From positions 1-5,279 of the forward strand of contig CANJWU010000093.1 of NCBI GenBank assembly GCA_947478655.1: a DNA stretch of 5,279 nt. Direction: 5' to 3'. How positions within the stretch are numbered: position 1 is the stretch's first letter; every line of letters starts with the position of its first letter. Under the pieces are notes generated by a model, which was given only the letters and a program-made list of their open reading frames with translations, was not told the DNA's origin and ran no database searches. The stretch is from Sphingobacteriales bacterium (lineage in GTDB: Bacteria; Bacteroidota; Bacteroidia; Sphingobacteriales; Sphingobacteriaceae). Below are positions 1 to 5,279 of the stretch, one piece after another. Made by a program: the position numbers and the translations under genes.

Positions 1-76
1 CAATAAATAGTAAAGCCCATCCAATCATTACACCTAAGAAGCCAGCAATACTTGCAATTTTGAGCAGTGTTTTCAT
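1..76 (-). CDS. N-terminal fragment of an unidentified membrane or secreted protein (partial)
   Basis: Reading leftward from an ATG at 76-74, the frame stays open to the window edge and gives 25 residues beginning MKTLLKIASIAGFLG. Lys2 and Lys6 precede an unbroken hydrophobic stretch of about 19 residues (GVMIGWALLFI at its end), the pattern of an N-terminal transmembrane helix or an uncleaved signal anchor. No signal-peptidase site or lipobox is reached before the edge. The gene is divergent from the 892-residue gene, with a 125-base shared upstream region. The bases just before the ATG are AT-rich with no Shine-Dalgarno sequence, which is normal for Bacteroidota. The family cannot be recognised from so little sequence. 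A chance ORF of this length is possible, but the membrane-targeting start and divergent layout make a real gene likely. Confidence 0.6.
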   Translation of the reverse strand, partial: MKTLLKIASIAGFLGVMIGWALLFI

Positions 77-201
77 GAATTTTGTTAAAAGTTAAAATTA
101 ACAAAATCTGATCAATTGCTTATCACAATTGTTGAAAATTAACTAATCAAATTATATTCAGCATATTTACAGAAACAAGCTATTTTTGGTCAAATTTAAA
201 G
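77..201. promoter_or_regulatory. Divergent intergenic promoter region
   Basis: This 125-base, very AT-rich spacer separates two divergently read genes and so should carry the promoters of both. It contains a tandem GTTAAAA pair (84-97), two copies of AAAATTAAC (94-102 and 135-143), and two CAATTG palindromes (113-118 and 126-131) that could pair across a 7-base loop. The rightward -7 candidate at 181-188 is listed separately. For the leftward gene the only exact TAnnTTTG match on the minus strand is TAAATTTG at 198-191, which lacks a visible -33 partner. Assignment as a regulatory region rests mainly on gene layout. Confidence 0.5.
181..188 (+). promoter_or_regulatory. Candidate Bacteroidota -7 promoter element (TAnnTTTG)
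   Basis: TATTTTTG matches the Bacteroidota sigma-ABfr -7 consensus TAnnTTTG exactly and lies 13 bases before the ATG at 202. No TTTG or TTG stands 19-21 bases upstream, where the -33 element is expected; the bases there read TATTCAGCAT. Transcription from this site would leave a leader of only a few bases. Such 8-mers are not rare in AT-rich DNA, so this is a candidate only. Confidence 0.33.
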
Positions 202-2880
202 ATGAAAAGATTAATACTCTTATTGGCAATTTTATTCACCATTTTATTGGCTATTGGTTTGTATTACCAACAACAGTCAAAACAGCTGCCAGTAAATGAG
301 TCTATATTTAGTTTTGTTTCCAGTAATACCCCTGTTGTTTTACAATTAACCTTAGATGATCGCTTGGTCGAAACATTTGAAAATGCCGATAATCAGCAAT
401 ATTTATTTACAGCCGCCTATTTACAAGAAATTAAAACTTGTTATCGTTTAGCTAAAAACAACCAAGCAATTAAAGATGTAGTCTACAATAATAATTTATT
501 AATTGCCTTTCATCCACAAACCGCCGAAAATGTTTCCACAACTTATATTTTAGATGTGAGCAATAGGCCTTTAGAAAACATTGCTAGTTTTATTCCATCA
601 AACGATAGCTTAGCAAAGGCACCAGCTCCAAGCGATTTTGTCGATACTAAAATTTATCATGCGCGCATGCAGGCCGACTCTATACTACACTTTGCAAAAG
701 TGGGTAATTATTTAATTTTTAGTTTTCAAGAACAAGAAGTACAACAAGCTATTCGGGCGCATTTAGGCATTGCCAATTTTCAGAAAAAACAAGCATTTGT
801 AAATTTATTCAACCGCTACAATGCAAAGATGACGGGTATTGCAACGATTTATATTAATTATCAAAACTTTCCAAAGTTTGTCAATACTTTTATCAAAGAA
901 AACTACTTTTCGACTTTTACAGATTTTAATCAACTGGGTAATTTTGGCGTATTTAGTGTAGATTTTTCTAAAGATGATTGGCTGTTAAAAGGAAAATTAA
1001 ATTATGATGCAAAAAATTTTATTGCTGTTTTTGAAGGTCAGCAAGCGGCTAGCTCTTACTTAATTTCTTTTGTACCTAATGCATCGATGGGCTTTCAAGA
1101 TTTTATTTTATCGGATTATGCACTTTTTAGAACTAAGCTAAAAAAATACTATACACTTAATCGCAGCTTTGCTTTTAATACTACCATAGCTACGCAATCA
1201 AAAAAATTAAAAACAAATTTGGAAGATTTGATCAATAATTGCGCTGGGGTAGAATACCTTGCCATGAGCACAGGTATTGATTCTGCGCATATTGCTTCAG
1301 ATTTAGTGATGATGCATTTAACACAAGTAGAAGATTTTCGAAAAAAGATTTTACGCATCAATACACTAGCACATCATCCAAAATATGAGGCCTATAAAGG
1401 TAGGGCCATTGCAAAATTTCCTATTCCTAATTTTATGCAATTGACAATGGGGCTTCCCTTTGCAAAGTTTGAATCGCAGTATTATTGTCTGTTAGGTGAT
1501 CGTTTATTATTGGCGCCTTCTGTAAAGCAATTACATTGGTACATTGATGCCTATAATACCGGAAACCTTATTTCTTCGAGTAATCGTTTTAAAACATTTA
1601 ACGCAAATTTAAATGCGCAGTATAATTATTTATATTATTTGCCAATTGTTGGAAATGAAAAAAAATGTGCTGGAGTACTAAACGATTTTACAGCAAGCAA
1701 TTTTACAAAAGCTTTGAACTGGTCGGCCTACGATGGTTTGGCTTATCAGTTTTCATTTGATCAGCAAAAGGTTAATACGCTATTTTACCTCTCCAAAAAA
1801 CTACAAGTACCCAATTCTTTAAAGTTTTTATGGAAATACCGTAGTTCGGTTGCCGCATCAACTGCGCCAATTATATTGCCATTAGCTGAACCTTTGATTG
1901 TTTTTCAAGATGATAGTAATCAAGTGCATTTTTTAAATATGGCTGGAAAACTCACTAAATCCCTAGCTATAAAAGAAGCGCTCATTGGCGAAATACGAAC
2001 CCTTAAACAAGCAGGCACTTACCGTATTTTATTTAATACAGCAAATTACCTTTATTTTATGGATGCCAATGGAAAAGCAATGCCAGGTTTTCCAATTAAA
2101 TTGGCTGCAGCTACAGATCAACCTTTATCTTTAATAAATTATCAAAATACAAACGAATACCGTGTTTTTATAAATTGTATCAATCAAAGTATTTGGGCTT
2201 ACGACTTAGCCGGTTTAGCGCTGATAGGTTGGGAAGGCAGGCGCCTTGATTCCATTCAATCTCCCATTCAACAAGTTCGAATAAATAATAAAGATTATTT
2301 TTTCTTACATACAAACAAGGGTAAATTTTATTGGATCAGTAGAAAAGGGGAATTATTAAATAGTCCCAAAGACAGCAGCAACAGTACTTACACAAATCCA
2401 TTCTATTTTATTTCCGATACGGCAGAAGCTAAAAACAGGTTTGTGAGTACCAATCAAAATGGGGCAATCACTAGTGTTTATTTTGATGGCAACATTCAAC
2501 AAGCCAAGTCTTGTCCGTATTCAAAATCACATTTGTTTTTACAAGCAGATGTATATGGCGATTCGCTGCAAGAACAAATTTACCTCGACCAAAATACCTT
2601 ACAAGTGTTTAATCTACAAACTAAACTTTACAGCTATCAATTTAGTAATAAAATAAATCAAGCCGCATTTCCATTAAAAATTGATCTAAATACCGAAGGT
2701 TTAGGCATAGTTTCTGATGTCAATAATCAATTTTATATGTTTGATAGACGCGGTAAATTAATGTTAGATTTTCCAATTCCCGGAAATGCAAAGCCCAGTG
2801 TATGGCAATCGCCTGGTAAAGCTTATTTAGTAATTTTAGGCCCAGATGGTGCCATTTTTGCCTATCAGACTCAATTTTAA
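202..2880 (+). CDS. Membrane-anchored envelope protein with two-lobed DUF3352-like region and C-terminal seven-repeat beta-propeller
   Basis: This 892-residue protein of unknown function is probably held in the inner membrane with its bulk in the periplasm. Lys2-Arg3 followed by a hydrophobic run (about residues 4-22) without a cleavage or lipobox motif suggests a signal anchor, and supports ATG 202 as the start. Residues about 30-540 resemble the DUF3352-type proteins of Bacteroidota. They appear as two related lobes, each with a strand-rich segment followed by a helix and an Asn/Phe-rich stretch (about 164-223 and 427-481). From about 555 to the end, a turn such as DANGKAMPGFPI (621-632) or DRRGKLMLDFPI (848-859) recurs near residues 582, 624, 671, 716, 763, 807 and 851. 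That spacing of 42-47 residues fits a seven-bladed propeller of FG-GAP or PQQ-like type; the last strand (880-892) could close the ring. There is no Shine-Dalgarno sequence. The next gene lies 74 bases downstream on the same strand. The coding call is firm; the domain assignments come from reading motifs, not from a profile search. Confidence 0.93.
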   Translation: MKRLILLLAILFTILLAIGLYYQQQSKQLPVNESIFSFVSSNTPVVLQLTLDDRLVETFENADNQQYLFTAAYLQEIKTCYRLAKNNQAIKDVVYNNNLLIAFHPQTAENVSTTYILDVSNRPLENIASFIPSNDSLAKAPAPSDFVDTKIYHARMQADSILHFAKVGNYLIFSFQEQEVQQAIRAHLGIANFQKKQAFVNLFNRYNAKMTGIATIYINYQNFPKFVNTFIKENYFSTFTDFNQLGNFGVFSVDFSKDDWLLKGKLNYDAKNFIAVFEGQQAASSYLISFVPNASMGFQDFILSDYALFRTKLKKYYTLNRSFAFNTTIATQSKKLKTNLEDLINNCAGVEYLAMSTGIDSAHIASDLVMMHLTQVEDFRKKILRINTLAHHPKYEAYKGRAIAKFPIPNFMQLTMGLPFAKFESQYYCLLGDRLLLAPSVKQLHWYIDAYNTGNLISSSNRFKTFNANLNAQYNYLYYLPIVGNEKKCAGVLNDFTASNFTKALNWSAYDGLAYQFSFDQQKVNTLFYLSKKLQVPNSLKFLWKYRSSVAASTAPIILPLAEPLIVFQDDSNQVHFLNMAGKLTKSLAIKEALIGEIRTLKQAGTYRILFNTANYLYFMDANGKAMPGFPIKLAAATDQPLSLINYQNTNEYRVFINCINQSIWAYDLAGLALIGWEGRRLDSIQSPIQQVRINNKDYFFLHTNKGKFYWISRKGELLNSPKDSSNSTYTNPFYFISDTAEAKNRFVSTNQNGAITSVYFDGNIQQAKSCPYSKSHLFLQADVYGDSLQEQIYLDQNTLQVFNLQTKLYSYQFSNKINQAAFPLKIDLNTEGLGIVSDVNNQFYMFDRRGKLMLDFPIPGNAKPSVWQSPGKAYLVILGPDGAIFAYQTQF

Positions 2881-2954
2881 TCGATTAAATTATTTTGCAT
2901 TCACCCGAATTTCTTATATTTAAAGCAGAAATCCTTTGGCTTAAATAACCTATT
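2881..2954. other. Short intergenic gap, no clear terminator or promoter
   Basis: These 74 bases separate the 892-residue gene from the lipoprotein gene. The best -7 lookalike is TTATTTTG at 2890-2897, one mismatch from TAnnTTTG and without a correctly spaced -33 element. An imperfect AT-rich inverted repeat (2918-2926 with 2939-2946) has a 12-base loop and no following T-run, so it does not look like an intrinsic terminator. Read-through from the upstream gene is therefore plausible, but an independent promoter cannot be excluded. Confidence 0.4.
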
Positions 2955-4568
2955 ATGTATTTTTTAAAAAAGAAAAATTTAATTGCAAGTGTATGTTTAG
3001 TATGGCTTGCATCCTTTAGTATATCCTCTTGTAATTTATTAGATGAAGGAATTGCAGAGCCTTATTTTACGCCAGATTATGTTTTACCATTGGCGCATGG
3101 TAATTTAACTTTGGCAAATATCACGCAGAAAGATTCAGGAATTATACAAACATCACCTACTAATTATTTCAAAGTAGGCTTTAGAGATACCGTATTTGAG
3201 CAAGACTTAGGTGGACAATTAGCAGCAGTTCAAAATATACCCGAAATTCCATCTCCTTTATATTTTGACCCGAGTGGGGGTAAGCACACCATTAAAACAC
3301 AAGACTTTACATTTGATTTAACTTTGCCTTTGCAGTTAAGTAAATTAACACAATTGGTTTTAGTAAGTGGTAAATTAAAATTAAAAATAGTAAATAATAA
3401 AACTTTTGCATTTACCAATTTACAATGGGAAATTCCTGGACTAAAAATTAATGGTTTGCCCTATGTTTCTCCAATTATAGAAAAAATTAATTCGGGTGCA
3501 TCAGATTCTACCACCATCGATTTAACCAATGCAGATTGGGATTTGCGTGGCAAAAATTTAGATAGTAATAGTTTAATGTATATTAAACTAAATGTATTAT
3601 CGGGTACCAATAATGGCTCCCAATTAGGCCTAGGTTATTTCTCCCTTTCCTTGTCTGATGTTGAAGTTGGCTATTCTGTTGGCAGATATTTTACCATCGA
3701 TTTTCCAGAATTTAAAACAACCGCAGATGTATTGCCTGCCGCATTTTACAAAAATATTAAAGGAGGTTCAATGAGTTTAAAAGAAGCTAAGGTGACCTTA
3801 GACTTTGACAATACCTCGGGTTTGCCATTTTTAATTAATGTAAAAGTATCGACCAAAAATGGCGTAACAGGTCGAATAGATTCTTTTAAAACAGGTGACC
3901 TCAATATTTTAAAAGCAGAACTTGGGCCCAGTGCTGTGATCAACAGATTTGTTTTAGACGACTCAAAAGGTTTTGGAAAAACCATTTCTAATTTTCCAAC
4001 TACCATGGGCTTCACAGCAAAAGTGGGGATTAATCAAAATCCAAATTCTTTAGATCATTTTATCTATAAACGCAGTGCAATAAAATTATTTGTAGACGCT
4101 GAAATACCATTTTCTATTGCTTTTGATAGTTTAAAATTGCAAGATACTTTTGCTTTTGCCTTGCTCCAAACCTTAGGACAGCAAATAGATACCAGTAAAA
4201 CTAAACTCGATACAGGAACACTAGATTTCACTATTTCGAATGGTTTTCCATATACGATAAACATTGATTTATTAGCCATGAATGGTGCTTTCGATCCCAT
4301 CACCAATTTGGCTTCTTTGAAAATTGAAGGCGCATCAACAGCGATTGTTGGAGGGGAAGAAAAAGTAGTAGAACCTAGGGTGTCGGTTTTTAAAGTAATC
4401 TTAACGCAGCAATTGTTTGAGCGATTAAAATCTGCTCGTTATATTCAACTAAAAGCATTATTAAACACTCCTACAGGTGTAGTGAGTCCTAAAATCTATA
4501 CCGACTATCAATTAGGTTTTGATACAAAGGGTAGGTTAAAATTAACAATTGATCCTTTTGGTAAATAG
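2955..4568 (+). CDS. Lipoprotein with three beta-rich LEA-like repeats, function unknown
   Basis: This 537-residue protein begins with a lipoprotein signal peptide: KKK at 5-7, a hydrophobic core (9-23) and SISSC ending at Cys26, the likely lipidated residue. Asp30-Glu31 just after it resemble the acidic export signal of surface-exposed Bacteroidota lipoproteins. Residues 41-53 (DYVLPLAHGNLTL) match a motif I associate with Bacteroidota envelope lipoproteins of unknown function. Three segments share a strand, an Asn and an aromatic or Pro turn followed by another strand: 141-160 (KLKIVNNKTFAFTNLQWEI), 280-298 (TLDFDNTSGLPFLINVKV) and 423-439 (LDFTISNGFPYTINIDL). Their 139-143 residue spacing suggests three tandem immunoglobulin-like or LEA14-like beta-sandwich domains. 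The C-terminus (NTPTGVVSPKIYTDYQLGF) looks like a final domain edge. No catalytic motif is visible, so a structural or binding role is inferred. It ends 11 bases before the DUF5723-like gene, implying an operon. ATG 2955 is chosen because the signal peptide starts directly there. Confidence 0.93.
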   Translation: MYFLKKKNLIASVCLVWLASFSISSCNLLDEGIAEPYFTPDYVLPLAHGNLTLANITQKDSGIIQTSPTNYFKVGFRDTVFEQDLGGQLAAVQNIPEIPSPLYFDPSGGKHTIKTQDFTFDLTLPLQLSKLTQLVLVSGKLKLKIVNNKTFAFTNLQWEIPGLKINGLPYVSPIIEKINSGASDSTTIDLTNADWDLRGKNLDSNSLMYIKLNVLSGTNNGSQLGLGYFSLSLSDVEVGYSVGRYFTIDFPEFKTTADVLPAAFYKNIKGGSMSLKEAKVTLDFDNTSGLPFLINVKVSTKNGVTGRIDSFKTGDLNILKAELGPSAVINRFVLDDSKGFGKTISNFPTTMGFTAKVGINQNPNSLDHFIYKRSAIKLFVDAEIPFSIAFDSLKLQDTFAFALLQTLGQQIDTSKTKLDTGTLDFTISNGFPYTINIDLLAMNGAFDPITNLASLKIEGASTAIVGGEEKVVEPRVSVFKVILTQQLFERLKSARYIQLKALLNTPTGVVSPKIYTDYQLGFDTKGRLKLTIDPFGK

Positions 4569-4579
4569 TATTCAATTAT

Positions 4580-5279
4580 ATGAGCATGAAATTTAATTCA
4601 AAATATATTATCGCTTTTTTATTAATACTAAGCAGCTATGCGGCCAATGCCCAACGCTATTCTTTGTATTATTCCAGAACCTTATTTGATGGCATACAAA
4701 ACCCACACCATCGTAGTTTAGATGATTGCAGGGCTTTTGCTTCTAATTTTTTCTTGCCTTCTTTTAACCTAGATTTAAGTGTTTCTGGCGACGCCAATGG
4801 TTTTATTAAATCCTTTTTAGCCAGTGAGAATCTATCATTATTGAAATTTCAAAACGGTTCAAAATATACTAATCAAATTGCCAATCAATTCAATTATAAT
4901 ATATTTTTAATGAAGATGAACATGGGTAAAAAGCGTGCTGCTGAATTATCTATCTATTCTCAAATAAAAACCCAAACTTCTATTTCGTTAAACAATGGGG
5001 TATTTAATTTTATCACAAAAGGAAATAATTCGTTTAAAGGCCAAACCATCGAAGGCTTTTTGGACATGGGTGTTTCGGCCAATGTTTATAACGAAACAGG
5101 CTTTGGTTTTCGCAGACAAATTTACGATAAATTGTCTGGTGGATTTAAAATTGGTTATTTAACCGGAATTGCAAATGTAGGCGTCGATATCAATGGCTCA
5201 AAATTTACCACTTCTGCTTTAGGCGATACCTTAGATGTCTATATTAAAGGAACCGTAAAATCTTCTCTAGATCCATCTA
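4580..5279 (+). CDS. DUF5723-like outer-membrane beta-barrel protein (partial, 3' end outside window)
   Basis: An open frame runs from ATG 4580 to the window edge, 233 complete codons. Residues 3-24 form a Sec signal peptide (MKFNSK, then IIAFLLIL) with a cleavage site at ANA|Q after residue 24. The mature part starts with an aromatic stretch and a GIQNP segment (38-42), then strand-like FFLPSFNLDLSVSG (57-70). A segment containing GGFKIGYLTGIANVGVDI (187-204) follows. This order of an NP motif, an 'LPS' strand and a 'KIGYLTGIANV' strand is what I recall of the Bacteroidota DUF5723 family, whose members are about 450 or more residues and predicted to be outer-membrane barrels; function unknown. 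ATG 4586 (MKFNSK) is an equally good start, as neither has a Shine-Dalgarno sequence. The 11-base gap after the lipoprotein stop indicates co-transcription. The odd points are a lone early Cys50 and the missing C-terminus. Confidence 0.85.
   Translation, partial: MSMKFNSKYIIAFLLILSSYAANAQRYSLYYSRTLFDGIQNPHHRSLDDCRAFASNFFLPSFNLDLSVSGDANGFIKSFLASENLSLLKFQNGSKYTNQIANQFNYNIFLMKMNMGKKRAAELSIYSQIKTQTSISLNNGVFNFITKGNNSFKGQTIEGFLDMGVSANVYNETGFGFRRQIYDKLSGGFKIGYLTGIANVGVDINGSKFTTSALGDTLDVYIKGTVKSSLDPS

Noticed and set aside
191..198. Minus-strand TAAATTTG as the -7 element of the leftward gene
   Set aside because: It fits TAnnTTTG, but there is no TTTG/TTG at the expected -33 distance and it would overlap the start region of the opposite gene with a leader of over 100 bases. 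Kept only as a mention.
1149..1361. Minus-strand open frame of 70 codons inside the 892-residue gene
   Set aside because: It lies wholly antisense to a well-supported gene, has low-complexity composition that mirrors the other strand, and no promoter or recognisable protein features.
2459..2656. Plus-strand 65-codon frame within the propeller region
   Set aside because: Out-of-frame shadow of the large gene; the propeller repeats are clearly encoded in the main frame.
2918..2946. Inverted repeat before the lipoprotein gene as a terminator
   Set aside because: The arms are AT-rich with a bulge, the loop is 12 bases and no T-run follows, so an intrinsic terminator is not supported.
3230..4306. 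Three minus-strand frames (62, 89 and 80 codons) opposite the lipoprotein gene
   Set aside because: All are antisense to a convincing coding sequence, lack plausible starts or domains, and arise easily where the plus strand has few of the trinucleotides that create reverse stops.
1..5279. Mobile element, CRISPR, defence, toxin-antitoxin or structured-RNA content
   Set aside because: No transposase or integrase motif, terminal inverted repeat, regular spacer array, tRNA-like cloverleaf or extended GC-rich structured stretch was seen on either strand; nearly all the DNA is taken by envelope protein genes.

Overview
The window reads as ordinary chromosomal DNA of a low-GC member of the Bacteroidota, probably Sphingobacteriia or Chitinophagia-like. 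Four things point there: AT-rich coding sequence with Asn/Lys/Tyr/Phe-rich proteins, no Shine-Dalgarno sequence before any start, a TAnnTTTG-type -7 promoter element, and lipoprotein and outer-membrane families typical of this phylum. No mobile element, CRISPR array, tRNA/rRNA gene or sign of recent transfer was seen.

Layout: bases 1-76 hold the 5' end of a minus-strand gene starting with a membrane segment or signal peptide. Bases 77-201 are a divergent AT-rich promoter region with short repeats and one good -7 element facing right. Bases 202-2880 encode an 892-residue membrane-anchored protein: one N-terminal transmembrane helix, a large region that looks like two related lobes (DUF3352-like style), and a C-terminal region with seven repeats about 45 residues apart, read here as a seven-bladed beta-propeller. 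After a 74-base gap, bases 2955-4568 encode a 537-residue lipoprotein with three beta-rich repeats about 140 residues apart. Eleven bases later begins a secreted DUF5723-like outer-membrane beta-barrel candidate (4580 onward), cut off by the window edge.

All three rightward genes encode envelope proteins. The last two almost certainly share a transcript and may work together as a surface lipoprotein and outer-membrane protein pair. The 892-residue protein could be co-transcribed with them, as no terminator or convincing promoter is visible in the gap. None of the genes has a known biochemical function that the sequence reveals, so no gene symbols are given.
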